From positions 4,154,001 through 4,218,000 of the forward strand of contig BCHX01000001.1 of the NCBI GenBank assembly GCA_001599755.1: DNA of 64,000 nucleotides. Direction: 5' to 3'. Shown here in pieces: positions 20,813 to 31,431 of this stretch. This stretch comes from Gliomastix tumulicola. Taxonomy: Eukaryota > Ascomycota > Sordariomycetes > Hypocreales > Bionectriaceae. Position numbers and translations under genes: made by a program. Every line of letters begins with the position of its first letter. Within the stretch, counting starts at the first letter, position 1. The notes under the pieces were generated by a model that saw only the letters and a program-made list of their open reading frames with translations, did not search any database and was not told where the DNA came from.

Positions 20813-22573
20813 TCAAGCATCCCCCCAGACCTCAGCAATCTTCTGACTCAGCGGTTTGCTGAATTTCTTTCGCCCAATCAAGTGCCCCATTTCACTAGCA
20901 ACAAGCTCTCTCTTGCGTTTCTTCCCCTGCTCGGTTGAGCCGCATGCCTCGAAAGCTTTCACAAAGTCGTAAGGCGTCTTCCACTTCTTCTGGATCTCGA
21001 GAGCCCGCTCCCCCGTCAGACCCTTGGTGGTCATGAGCATCTTTAGGAAGACGTCGCGGAGCGTCATGAGTTCTGACTTAGAAGCCAGGGATGCAAAGGC
21101 CGGGTACGTGATGTAGTGGCCCTCATTCGGGTTGGATTCTCGGAGGTGCTGGAGGAGTGGCAGGTAGTTCTGAGCGGTGAGGATCCGGGTCGGGATGATT
21201 CTAAGCGGCTTTCTCTCGTAGGAGCGCTTCAGCATGGCTGTCATTCGTGCCAGATACTTAATCGTGTCGTCCATCTTGATGGTCCGCTTGACGAAGTACC
21301 CGTTGACCACTTGCGTCGAGGCAATGGCAGATTTGATCATCTCGTCGTGTCTTTGAAGCTGCAGCGGGTCCATTGCGATATCTTCGATGATGTAAATCAC
21401 TTTTCGAGCCCCAGACCGCCTAAGCCGGAACTTCTGCTCATGAAAACGACCGTCTTTGACACTGCTGACCAGGTCGTCTAAGCGCTTCCTCTCCACGATC
21501 CAGTCCAGAACAACCTCGTCTCCTTCGGCGCCGTGCTGGACAAGTGCGTTCGGGTCGTTGCACTTTGCAACCCACTGAGCATCGCCGACCTCCAGACTGC
21601 GCATAATGGGGGTTACTCCTTGCTTGGCCAGCTCCTCCTTCATATAATCGCGATCAGTTTTGGCTCTCACTTCGCGAACGTCGAGAAGTAGTTTCACTGT
21701 GAATGACCCGGTTGGAAGCACAATCGAGGTGAATGACGGCAAATCGCCTCTCCCAGAGATGGCGGGACCACTGCTGACGATGTCCGCGAAGACTTCTGCA
21801 GCCGGCTCGACACTAGCCCGAGATGCCTGCGGGTACGAGGGCTCGGCAACGCCCAGTCTGCGCTCACCACTGTCGTCTTCCTCGCTGGTGAGCGTACGCT
21901 GCCCGGGCTCGCCATTCTCGGCCTGCCACTGCCTTGTTTCCTTGATCCGTCCCACAACGTCCCAGCCCTCATCCGTCAATGCGTACCGTCTAAGAGGTCG
22001 GCCTCTCTCGTAAATCAATTCTTTCTGGAGGAGGGTTTTGATGGAATTCCAGGCCGTGTAAAATTTAGTCGGATCTGAAGGTGCGCTGAATGACGAGTCG
22101 CAGTGAGGCTGCGCAACCTCTATGAGCTCAGCTTTCGTCATACCAAGGGAAGCATCCTCCGGCTGGGTAGAGAGTCCTAGGATGATGGCATAACCGCCCG
22201 ATCTAAATGCCGGAACATAGGACTTTGGCTGGCGAGGCTTTCTTTTGGGTTTTTCTGAAGGCTCTCCCTCCTCGTCTCCGGCAGCCTGCTCCTTGTCCGC
22301 AGCTCGTCGTGTCTGTGGGTGCTCAGGCATAGGTAGACCATCTTGCTGGCATTGCTTCTTCAATTTCTCCGTCAGACGGGCACAGAGTTTCTCTCCGAAG
22401 CCGCTCAGCTTCCGCAGCTCTTCAGGATGCTGAAATACTATAGGGCAGGCTTTCAGAGAGTCGTAGGCTTTCTTGTAGGCATTGACGCCTTTCGAATTCT
22501 GCTCTCTGGCCAGGTCCAACCACTCTTTCACCCACGCGAGGAGTTGTGGGTTGGCACAGTCTTCGTCTTCCAT
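20813..22573 (-). CDS. MUS81: Structure-specific endonuclease Mus81
   Basis: Single exon, 586 residues, start chosen at 22573 (MEDEDCANPQLLAWVKEWLD) because this is where the family begins; the frame is open ~170 bp further upstream without conserved residues. Order: N-terminal helix-hairpin-helix (KKAYDSLKACPIVFQHPEEL, LSGFGEKLCARL), a winged-helix region (LRRYALTDEGWDV), then the ERCC4/XPF nuclease domain with the catalytic ERKxxxD motif at residues 361-367 (VERKRLDD), and a C-terminal HhH2 region (TTKGLTGERALEIQK). With Eme1 it cuts 3' flaps, stalled forks and nicked Holliday junctions. No inactivating change was seen. It is divergent from the phosphoacetylglucosamine mutase gene across 1.2 kb. 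Confidence 0.93.
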   Translation of the reverse strand: MEDEDCANPQLLAWVKEWLDLAREQNSKGVNAYKKAYDSLKACPIVFQHPEELRKLSGFGEKLCARLTEKLKKQCQQDGLPMPEHPQTRRAADKEQAAGDEEGEPSEKPKRKPRQPKSYVPAFRSGGYAIILGLSTQPEDASLGMTKAELIEVAQPHCDSSFSAPSDPTKFYTAWNSIKTLLQKELIYERGRPLRRYALTDEGWDVVGRIKETRQWQAENGEPGQRTLTSEEDDSGERRLGVAEPSYPQASRASVEPAAEVFADIVSSGPAISGRGDLPSFTSIVLPTGSFTVKLLLDVREVRAKTDRDYMKEELAKQGVTPIMRSLEVGDAQWVAKCNDPNALVQHGAEGDEVVLDWIVERKRLDDLVSSVKDGRFHEQKFRLRRSGARKVIYIIEDIAMDPLQLQRHDEMIKSAIASTQVVNGYFVKRTIKMDDTIKYLARMTAMLKRSYERKPLRIIPTRILTAQNYLPLLQHLRESNPNEGHYITYPAFASLASKSELMTLRDVFLKMLMTTKGLTGERALEIQKKWKTPYDFVKAFEACGSTEQGKKRKRELVASEMGHLIGRKKFSKPLSQKIAEVWGDA

Positions 22574-23748
22574 TTCTCTTTTTCCATGCGAACTCTGCCA
22601 AAGATCAACAAGAGCAAACAAAACTGGGCCAAGAAGGGAGTGGTTATCCGCCGCGTGGGCATTTACAATGTTGGAGGTCCCAATGTTGGCCAACGCGTGG
22701 CGTGCAACTGTACTTTCTGCGGAGTCAAGAAGCCGACGCGTGATCACGTGCTGGAGCCTAGAGTCTCCACTCCCACAACCCGAGGCAGGTACAGGGTAGG
22801 ATTATCCCGATCTGGCCAGCTGCATGAGCGGGGCAGCGTAGGAAGGAATACGACTTGCACTTCTATCACGTTCCAAGGGTCAAGGGTCAGCTGTGCCGCC
22901 AGCCTCTAGTCTGATGGAGGGCAGTGACGAAAAGCCAATGTCTCAGTCGGGATACGGGAGTCTGACGCGGTACTAGTACTTTTTAGCTATTTATGGCTGC
23001 GAATTGACGATAGCTCGCCGGGCTGTCAGCACCGTGAGACATGAGACACTGCCTCGTCGCGTCCAGCGGTCCAAGGTAAATATATGCTAGGTACCTGTAC
23101 TCTGCTCTAAGCTGACCTGGAGCGCCTCGGCGGTCACAGATAACCTCAATGGCCGCCCGGCTGCAGCCAGTTATTCCATTTATCGGTGGAGATCATGTAC
23201 GTGTACCTGCACCGAGTGTGTCGGACCCGTCTTGCCTTGCAAGGATCTGTCAGTGTGCCGTCAGACGCTCACTCACTCACCACCGCTTGGAGTCCAGTGC
23301 ATAATACACCCCACGCCCGCCTTGGCCTGTTGTCCCGATATCTGAGGTAACGGTAACCTGGACGCTACACTGGTCCCCAAAGTATTTAAGGCTCCCGGAC
23401 GCCTCCTCCCAATTATTGCCTCCGTCTTACACCGACTGCTGGCCATACACTAGTACGCAGCCAGATTCATAGTCATAGTCTTTATTCTCTATCTTTAATA
23501 TCCAATCCAATCCAATCCAATATCCGGCCACCAATTCTTCCCTCAGTCCCTGATCTCCACTCAGCAATCACCCCACCAACCCCGCGATTGCCCTCCAGTT
23601 GCAGTTCCAAGTTTCCAAGGTTACTAGCAGCTCGTATAGAGTAGGTAGCCGACAGCTTTCTACCCTTACCCTCACCGCGCAACTGTCCGACTGCAATTCC
23701 ATCCCTCACCGCCTCCCTCACCTCGCCTCCTCCTCAATTCTCACAGCC
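22574..23748. promoter_or_regulatory. Divergent region MUS81 / AGM1 with tandem CCAAT array
   Basis: 1.17 kb between divergent starts. Four head-to-tail CCAAT pentamers occupy 23502-23521, about 230 bp before the AGM1 start. CCAAT is the core of the HAP/CBF site, but perfect 5-bp tandem spacing may equally be a microsatellite. The leader after it is long and pyrimidine-rich. No additional gene was recognised in the left half. Confidence 0.5.
23502..23521 (+). repeat. (CCAAT)4 tandem pentamer
   Basis: Four perfect CCAAT units in tandem, in the 5' region of the phosphoacetylglucosamine mutase gene. Visible directly. It is either a pentanucleotide microsatellite or a cluster of potential HAP-complex cores; at 5-bp spacing not all could be bound at once. 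Confidence 0.85.
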
Positions 23749-25433
23749 ATGGATGACAAGATCCTCGCGGCCTCGGCCAAGCACCCCATCGTGGCCGGCC
23801 ACACCTACAAGTATGGCACCGCCGGATTCCGCATGAACGCCGATCTCCTCGACGGCGTCTCCTTCCGCGTCGGCCTGCTCTCCGCCCTCCGAAGCCGCCG
23901 CCTCAGCGGCCAGGCCATCGGCGTCATGATCACCGCCAGCCACAACCCGGCCGTCGACAACGGCGTCAAGATCGTCGACCCCATGGGCGAGATGCTCGAG
24001 CAGGACTGGGAGGCCCACGCCACCCGCCTCGTCAACTGCCCCTCCGACCAGGACCTCCTCGATACCTACAAGGCCCTTGCCGTCCAGCTGCGCGTCGACC
24101 TGTCCGCCGCCGGCCGTGTTGTCTACGGCCGCGACACGAGGCCCTCGGGCAAGACCCTCACTGACGCCCTGGCCGATGCCTTCGAGGCTACCAACACCGA
24201 GTACACCGACTTCAAGATCCTCACCACGCCCCAGCTGCACTACCTGACCCGCTGTGTCAACACCGAGGGTACCCCCAAGGCCTACGGCAAGGTCAGCGAG
24301 GCCGGATACTACGAGAAGCTGTCTGAGGCCTTCGTCCGTGCTCTGCGTGGGAAGAAGGTCCAGGGTCAGCTCACGGTCGACTGTGCCAATGGTGTTGGCG
24401 GTCCCAAGTTGACGGAGCTGCTCAAGGTCATCCCCAAGGATGTCACTAGCTTTGATGTCAAGGTCGTCAATGACGACGTCCTCCGTCCCGAGGTCCTCAA
24501 TCTCGACGTACGTCTAATGCTCTGATTTACACTCATTGTGTATCGTTTTATTTACTAACATTCTGCCTCATCCAGTCCGGTGCGGACTTCGTCAAGACCA
24601 AGCAGCGAGCTCCTCCTAACCCGAAGCCCGTCCCCGGCGCCCGAATCTGCTCGCTCGACGGCGACGCCGACCGCCTGATCTACTACTGGATCGACCCCGA
24701 TACCGGCTTCTTCATGCTCGACGGCGACCGCATTTCCTCGCTCAACGCCTCGTTCATCGGCGACCTCGTCCGCTCCGCCGGTCTCGAAGAGGACCTGCGC
24801 ATTGGCGTCGTCCAGACGGCCTATGCCAACGGCGCCAGCACGGCCTACATCGAGAAGCACCTCCAGCTGCCCGTCGTCTGCACGCCCACGGGCGTCAAGC
24901 ACCTCCACCACGCGGCGTGCCAATTCGACGTGGGCGTCTACTTCGAGGCCAACGGCCACGGCACCGTCGTCTTCTCGCAGGAGGCCACGCGCCTCTTCCG
25001 CGAGAAGGAGCCGCAGTCCCCCGCGCAGAAGGACGCGCTCGAGACGCTCGCCGCCGTCGCTGACCTCATCAACCAGACCGTCGGCGACGCCCTCTCCGAC
25101 ATGCTCATGGTCGAGGTCATCCTCGCCCACAAGGGCTGGTCCCTCAAGGACTGGGCCACCACCTACACGGACCTGCCCAACCGCCTCGTCCGCGTCGAGG
25201 TCGGCGACAAGGACCTCTTCCAGACCACCGACGCCGAGCGCCGCCTCAGCCACCCGCCCGGCGCCCAGGACGAGATCGACCAGTGCGTCAAGAAGTACAC
25301 CAACGCCCGCTCCTTCGCCCGCGCCAGCGGCACCGAGAACGCCTGCCGCGTCTATGCCGAGGCCGCCACGCGCTCCGAGGCCGACGAGCTCGCCAACAAG
25401 GTCGCCGCCTGTGTCAAGAAGTACGGCTCCTAG
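23749..25433 (+). CDS. PCM1: Phosphoacetylglucosamine mutase
   Basis: Two exons, 23749-24507 and 24576-25433, 538 residues. The enzyme isomerises GlcNAc-6-P to GlcNAc-1-P for UDP-GlcNAc, feeding chitin, N-glycan and GPI synthesis. The phosphoserine loop is VMITASHNPAVDNGVKIVDP near residues 63-82, with Ser in TASHNP. The metal-binding loop is SLDGDADRLIYYW at ~280, the sugar-binding loop carries EANGHGTVVFS, and the phosphate-binding site is ARASGTENACRVYAEA near the C-terminus. Length and motif order fit AGM1/PCM1. The intron (GTACGT donor, TCCAG acceptor) is in phase 0 just before SGADFVKTKQ. Codon use is strongly C-biased, suggesting high expression. GPI-anchor genes elsewhere in the window (PER1) depend on the same sugar nucleotide. 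Confidence 0.95.
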
Positions 25434-26383
25434 AGAGGGCAGGCACAGGTTGGGCTCGGCGAGTCCTACGGAGACTTCACACTGCATATCACCTAGATAC
25501 TGCCTGAGCAAAGGAGGGGGCGGGGGCCGCATTGAGGCCCCCCAAAAATTGTTTGTGCAAACTCCCCGGCGATGATTATGATGTGAAGCGTCCGCACCAG
25601 AAGCAGACTACCAACAACACGGCGAGCGAGATCAGGAGAGACGTTTGAGTAACACCCCAAAATCGGCGACGTGACTAAGGAGAACGCTTTTTGGAAAAAT
25701 CAAATGAAAAAAAAAAGACGGTGCTGTCAGCCGTCGAAATGAAACCAAAAAAAAAGCACATAAAAAAGAAAAGCGGCTGTCTGCATCTGGGGAGTTAGTT
25801 AACGATCCGACGATATAAAGTACCTAGTAGGCGAGAAAGATCTAAATTAACAAGGAGCAGGGCCAGATTTGGTCCATTTCATTTCACCTCTTCTTCATCT
25901 CATGCACGTATGTGACATTTCAATGTTCTATCATTCTTTCGATTCGTCTCATGGAACATCTCATTAAGTAATGTCTTCGGAAACATGTCTCAAAATCATT
26001 ACCACCGTCCTGATTTTCTTTTGTCTAGACCCCAGCCCGTGAAAGTCGCAGCCGATGATGGTAAAGAGTCAGAGAAGCATCGCTGGTCCCACACATGCTG
26101 CCCTTTCACTTTCTTTCAGGAAAAAAGGGGGCAAGCACAAGTTCCCTTCGCTTGCAGCGGTCATTAAGAGCTACTGGGTGCGCTCAGACAACGGTCCGCT
26201 TCGCTTACACGACCAGAGTGAGCTCAGAATCATCATGAACTTGCCCAGTCATGATCCATCAGGGTACATGGAGACTCCAGATAATTGGGACATACGTTGT
26301 CCTGTGGCGGATAACTCACGCCTTATATGACTCCCGCCGGTCTCTACCCATTCCCGTCAAACACAGAACAAACGTGACTTCTT
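25434..26383. other. Convergent 3' region PCM1 / HMT1
   Basis: 950 bp between converging stop codons. A-rich runs occur at 25707-25716 and 25747-25756. Open frames are short and unconserved. Unusually long for a shared 3' region, but no gene was recognised. Confidence 0.5.
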
Positions 26384-27877
26384 TTAGCACATCCTGTACT
26401 CGCACTTGCCCTCGGACTGACGGTTAGGGTCGTCCGTCTCGAGGCGGTACTGGAGGGTGATGTCCAGGTCGCGCCTGTTCTTGATGTTGGGCTTGACATC
26501 GAGGACGCAGTTAACCTCTTCGCCGCGCTGGACGGTGAGGACGTCCTTGAAGTAGAGGACGGTCTGCTTCCAGTGCGTATACTTGGTATGCGGGCCGGTG
26601 GAGAAGCGGATGGGCTTGTGGCAGGCGGTGAACTCAATATCGAACCAGGACACGAGGGCGTGGATGAAGTCGTCGCGCTTAGCGGCGAGCGTGAACGGCG
26701 TCGTGAAGGCGAGGTCGGCCGTGGTGCACGTGTAGAGGTCTAGTGTGAGGACGGCGGTCGGGTCCGTGACGACGGTCTTCATGTCGACAGTGTCGACCAG
26801 GGGCTCGGAGAGGGCCGTCTCCTTGAGGGGCGTGTAGTCGAAGCCGTAGACGTTATCCCAGACTAGGGGCACAAACAGTCAGCGCGGATGTCAACAACCC
26901 GTGGTAAGCTCTTCTTCTCAACACTCACATCCGATCTTCTCGTCCTTGTAGTCGCCGTCCTCGATACCAGCAAAGAAGACCATAGCCTTGTCGGGGAAGA
27001 TCAGGCCGTCCTTAACGAGGTACCTGTCTCGGGCGTACAGCACCGTGTCGAGCATGCTCTCGTACAGCAGGAAGTAGCCCATCCACTCGGAGATGATGAT
27101 GTCGACCTTGGGGAAGGGGAGCTCGACCTCCTCCATCTTGCCCTGGATGAGGGTGATCTTGTCGGAGAGGCCGTTGACCTTGACGATCTCGCGGGCCTTG
27201 AAGATGATGGTGGACATGTCGACGCCGATGACATGCTTCGCGCCGGCCTTGGCCGCGAACCTGTGATGTCGCTGTCAATTTCCCATCCCTTTATCGCCCT
27301 TCTCGGAGCTGCATAGCAAGCAGAATGTCGGTGGTGAAGAAGGCCAGACGTACATGGAGAGGATCGCGGTACCGCAGCCCACGTCCAGGACGACCTTGTC
27401 CTTGAAGATGTGCCGGTTCTGGACGATCGCATTCATATACGAGCGCGTGCGCACTTCGTCTTTCTATAGCGAGGGAGAGCATAAGTCAGTCTTCGAATCC
27501 TGATTTTCTGCTGGTCGCGGGGTAGCATCATGGTCATGGTGGGGTGAAGCTCGGCGGCGCAAATCGCCAGCCCCCAAGCAAAAAAGGCAGCGACATACCA
27601 GCATCTCCTCGTGAATGCCTGTTCGGTAATTAAAGAAAAGCATCCAATTAGTCAAGTCCAAATGGCGGCCGCGAACGGCAATTCAAAGGCGGGCAAAGAG
27701 GCTCCCGAATTCGTACCATGGTGATCGTAGCTAGAGAGGACCCTCGTTAGTATTCCTTGTCGCTGTATTCAAACCACAGACCGTGAAGACAAACCTCTTG
27801 AAGTAGTGCTGCTCGCTGTGCTCCATGGAGTTCATCTTCTGCTCCGCCGCTTCGACGTCCATCTTGTCGCTGCTCAT
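26384..27877 (-). CDS. HMT1: Protein arginine N-methyltransferase 1 (Hmt1/Rmt1)
   Basis: Six exons: 27877-27795, 27730-27717 (14 nt), 27618-27599 (20 nt), 27463-27354, 27260-26929, 26862-26384, totalling 345 residues. SAM motif I VLDVGCGTAILSM is at residues ~64-76, post-I is GVDMS, the double-E loop is SEWMGYFLLYESML, and the THW loop appears as YTHWKQTV; the protein ends GKCEYRMC. This is the main type I enzyme making asymmetric dimethylarginine on RNA-binding proteins and histone H4R3. The two micro-exons encode the conserved SYDHHG-IHEEML segment that closes over SAM, so they are required. All sites are GT-AG, and frames close exactly through all five introns, including the AT|G split at exon 4/5. 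Confidence 0.94.
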
Positions 27878-28469
27878 CGTGTCCGACTTTCGAATTTTCT
27901 GTTAAAAAAAGCGAAAAGTCGTTGCAGGTATCCGAGTGGAGAGAACGAACAAGAGTCTTGGGGTGGGCGTACTGCCACTTTTTTTTTTCTTCTGGCTTGA
28001 GTCGGGCAGGAAGAAAATCAGAGTCGCACACCGCCTGAGCTAGAATGAATCAGGAAAGGCCCCGAGGCAAGGTACCTGCTCCTAGAAGAAAAAAAGAAAG
28101 ACGGAAGAAGGGAAAATTAGGAGGACCCTGTTAATCAGTGAATTTTGAGTACAGTCCACCAATCATCAGGCTGTGGTGTTGGTGTGACGTGAATCATGAA
28201 TATTTCAGCTACCCTAGAGCGCTTTCGTCGAGGTACAAGTATAACGGTCTGGCATAGTAGGTCTGCGCCACCGATACAGATAATTCATAAAACGTTGAGG
28301 CCGACGGGAGACATGTCATCTCAAACTCAACTTCGGGGGTGTGGCGAAAAGCGAAGAAAACATTTGAATCAAGACAAACACAATAGATTTCTTTTCCGTA
28401 ACCTGATCGTTATCTGTCTAACCAACGCCTATAACGCCACGAGCATGACCTTTGCTCAAAAACCATCGC
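27878..28469. other. Intergenic, HMT1 promoter and NSA2 3' end
   Basis: 592 bp upstream of HMT1 and downstream of NSA2, which read in the same direction. Contains T/A runs at 27902-27909 and 27980-27989. Nothing else recognised. Confidence 0.5.
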
Positions 28470-29517
28470 TCAAACCAGAAGCACAGCATTAACGCATCCA
28501 TCGTTCTCGCAGTTGTTCGTGATTTGTGCGTAACGCGCCCATGCCACCTTTCCGCCGGCTGTGACGATGCCCAGCTCGCTGATGTTCACCTCAATCACGG
28601 TTCCCTTCGTCAGGACTGCTCAGGGTGTCAGTGCTTGGTTCTAATCCGAAGAGGGGGTCTCCGATCTTACCTCCGAGCTGAGTGTACAGCGGGTTCTGGG
28701 GGTTCTTCTTAACACCCAGAATCGGGAGCTGGACGGTGATGCCCAGCTCCGGGTGTGTGACATGGGCCTTCTTGTATCCTGCAGACTAATTAGGACCAAT
28801 TCCAAACGGAGGGAAGTGGGAAAATAGAAAGGTGAACGGAGAGACAAGCATGGGACACAAAATAATCACGTTTTGGCGCTGTGTGCTGTGTCTCCGAGAC
28901 CAAGGAAGGGGGGGGGGTTGACTTACGAAGTCCCATGGGCCTGATGAAACGCTCATACTTGGGATTCCTCCGCGTGAAATCAGGACCAACAAAGGTAGGC
29001 TTCGTCACCATCCTCTTCCACGCCTTCTTGGCAGTCTTGCGGCCCGTCTTCACCACCGAGAACATCTCCTCCTCGCTGATGCCCTTCACCTTGGGCAGGG
29101 GCACGGCGAACCGCGCAGCCTTGTCGGCCCGCTTGTTCTTGATGGCGCTGCTCAGCGCCTTGGCCGTCTTCGGGTCAGTACGGTCGAGCAGGTACGCGGG
29201 CATGGGCGTCGACGGCTCCTTCTCGTCGGCCGTCTTGACGTTGCGCTCCTCGTGGGCGCGGATCTGCTTCTTCATCTGGATCTTCTCCTTCCTGCGCGCC
29301 GACTGGTAGAGCTTGGCCCGCAGGCCGCGCAGGTTCTGGGCATCCTTGGAGGCCTTGTGGCCCTCACGGGCCGTCTTCTTGCGTAGGCGCTCGTCATGGT
29401 CGAGTCTTCGACCATGGAGCTTTCTGTGACGTTCCATATGCTCATTTTGAGGCTGATTGGTGAGCAGTTAGCGGCTGTAAGTCATGGGGAAGGACGTATC
29501 GGGTAGTATCGTACCAT
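28470..29517 (-). CDS. NSA2: Ribosome biogenesis protein Nsa2
   Basis: Four coding exons: 29517-29515 (the ATG only), 29452-28927, 28778-28671, 28615-28470, giving 260 residues, the same size as yeast Nsa2. Exon 2 reads PQNEHMERHRKLHGRRLDHD, then a very basic helical region and GPDFTRRNPKYERFIRPMGL; exon 3 gives YKKAHVTHPELGITVQLPIL; exon 4 gives VLTKGTVIEVNISELGIVTA and ends INN-type CVNAVLLV. Nsa2 is an eS8-like GTPase-associated factor of pre-60S particles needed for 27S rRNA processing. The initiator Met sits alone in its exon before a GTACGA donor; the family's MPQNE start requires this join. The exon 4 acceptor at 28616 (second of two AG) is chosen to give LGVLTKG. Confidence 0.92.
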
Positions 29518-30079
29518 GTTTGCGACGTTGCCCTGTTTGGGACTTGAGAATTGTTAAGTTGGGGTGTGGTTGTACGGTTTGACGTTCATCATGAGTCCTC
29601 GAGCCGCCAGATAAAAAAAAAAGTGGCGGTTATCCAAAGTGGGGCGTGGCGGAAGTGGGGAGCAACTCGAACTTCTCAACCTGAGATGAAGGGACTGCTA
29701 ATCCGACTAACTTTCGATATTCAGTAGGAAAAAGAAGCCATTGCCTCGTGCAAGAGATAAAGATCTAAAAGTCGGCATCATGGTTTTTCTGCCAATTGAC
29801 TGCTCAGATTCGCATCTCATGGGTGCTCTGCATCTCTGACTGCTCTTGCACCCTGTTGTCGGCTCAGTACTTAATCCGCGTAAAGCGGACTAACCTGGAT
29901 AGGAAATAAACTGGACCCTCGACCTCGTCTCTCATTCTCTCAAAAAATCATTCCACGACAGCCTCACAGCTCGACCAAACTCCAAAAGCTCGGATTGCCA
30001 TTGCCACCCATTGCCGCGCATCACCCAGCATCCACACGTGTCCACGTCTCTTCCCGAGTGGCCACAGCTGGGCTTCGCC
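29518..30079. promoter_or_regulatory. Divergent promoter NSA2 / MRPL49
   Basis: 562 bp between divergent starts of a cytosolic 60S assembly factor and a mitochondrial large-subunit protein. Contains an A run at 29615-29622. No RNA gene recognised. Confidence 0.45.
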
Positions 30080-30769
30080 ATGAGTAGGGCACTCCTCCGC
30101 TCCGCGCTGGAGCTCAGGCTCCCCATGAGCACGCGTGCCTCCCTCCTGCCCAGCACGACAAGAGCAACCACCACCACCCTCCTCCAGCCGCGCCGCCTCT
30201 TCAACAGCACGCCGCCCATCGTCGAGCCCATCCCCTCCTCGACGACGACGTCGACGCAGACGCAGACGCAGAACTACCACCACCCCAACAACGCCCCGAA
30301 CCCAACCGACCACCACGTCCGGCCCCTCGCCTTCAAGAAGAGCCACCCGTCGCCGCCGCCGACCCCGATCCCGGACTCGGTCGCCACCCTCCTCCCCTTC
30401 CTCGCCGCCCAGCCGGGCCACTACATCACCGTCCACGTCCACGGGTTTCCCTACCTCGTCCAGGAGGGCGACCTCGTCCGCCTGCCCTTCCGCATGCCGG
30501 GCGTTCTTCCGGGGGACGTCCTCCGCCTCAACCGCGCCAGCGTCCTCGGCAGCCGGGACTACACCATGAAGGGCAGCCCACACATCGACGAGCGCGTCTT
30601 CGAGTGCCGCGCCGTCGTGCTGGGCGTCGAGTCGGAGCCCATGCGCATCAAGATCAAGAAGAAGCGGAGGTCGAGGCGCATGAGGCAGGCCAAGAGCAAG
30701 CATCGGTATACCGTCCTGCGGATCTCGGAGCTCAACGTGCTCCAGCCCGAAATTGGTGCCGAGGCGTAA
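30080..30769 (+). CDS. MRPL49: Mitochondrial large ribosomal subunit protein bL21m
   Basis: Single exon, 229 residues. The Arg/Ser/Thr-rich N-terminus without acidic residues (MSRALLRSALELRLPMSTRA) fits a mitochondrial targeting sequence. The L21 fold follows: HYITVHVHGFPYLVQEGDLV, LPFRMPGVLPGDVLRLNRAS, YTMKGSPHIDERVFECRAVV, and the basic RIKIKKKRRSRRMRQAKSKH near the end, which binds 23S-like rRNA. The start at 30080 is preferred over an in-frame ATG at 30011, because residues encoded before it lack targeting character. The linker between presequence and domain is Thr/Gln/Asn-rich low complexity. Confidence 0.9.
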   Translation: MSRALLRSALELRLPMSTRASLLPSTTRATTTTLLQPRRLFNSTPPIVEPIPSSTTTSTQTQTQNYHHPNNAPNPTDHHVRPLAFKKSHPSPPPTPIPDSVATLLPFLAAQPGHYITVHVHGFPYLVQEGDLVRLPFRMPGVLPGDVLRLNRASVLGSRDYTMKGSPHIDERVFECRAVVLGVESEPMRIKIKKKRRSRRMRQAKSKHRYTVLRISELNVLQPEIGAEA

Positions 30770-31431
30770 AGGGCGTGGTAAAGCTGGAAGGAATATGTGC
30801 TGGAAGAGAGAGAGAGAGACAGAGAGAGACAGGGAAAGAGGGACATGTACAACAAGACAAATGTACCAATTGTATCACTACCATTTACAAGGGCCTTTGC
30901 TGTAATTTATCATACGTATTATATCATATCAATACCACCTACCATGGCTGAATGTGCACGGAGATGAAAGCTCTTAAAAAGAAAACTTGAAACGCTGCAA
31001 TTATGCTTTGGCTCTAGCTGCCCTTATGATGTGTTCTCAAAAGGGGGAGGGAATCTGACTGCAAGAAAAGAGAGAGACCAAATGTTCTCAACACCGCCGA
31101 CTATACCTGCATCATCTCCAAATTATATACAAATCATGCTTCTGCCTCCGCTCCGCTGCGCTCTGCTCTACTTCAACGCCAATCCTATAGTACAAGCTCC
31201 AGAAACGAAAGACAAGAATAGTATGTGGTATGTAAATACTCCAAAAACACCAGGCAGTATATGCCTTTGCTCTTTTTTGTCATCAATGGTCATAAGAAAA
31301 GAAAGGAAGAAGATAACAAGGGGGTAGGAGAAGCAAGCTCAATCCGTCGGGGCCAAGTCCTCGTCCGAGACAGGATGCCCTAATATGATTCAATGGTTTG
31401 ATCCGAGGCTGTGAGCTTGGCAATGAGCGGC
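30770..31431. other. Convergent 3' region MRPL49 / MPS1
   Basis: 662 bp between converging stops. An AG-rich microsatellite-like stretch lies at 30806-30842 (GAGAGAGA-type). AT-rich beyond 30840. No gene recognised. Confidence 0.5.

Noticed and set aside
24555..25532. 325-codon minus-strand frame opposite phosphoacetylglucosamine mutase exon 2
   Set aside because: Same antisense codon-bias effect; the sense strand encodes a conserved enzyme.
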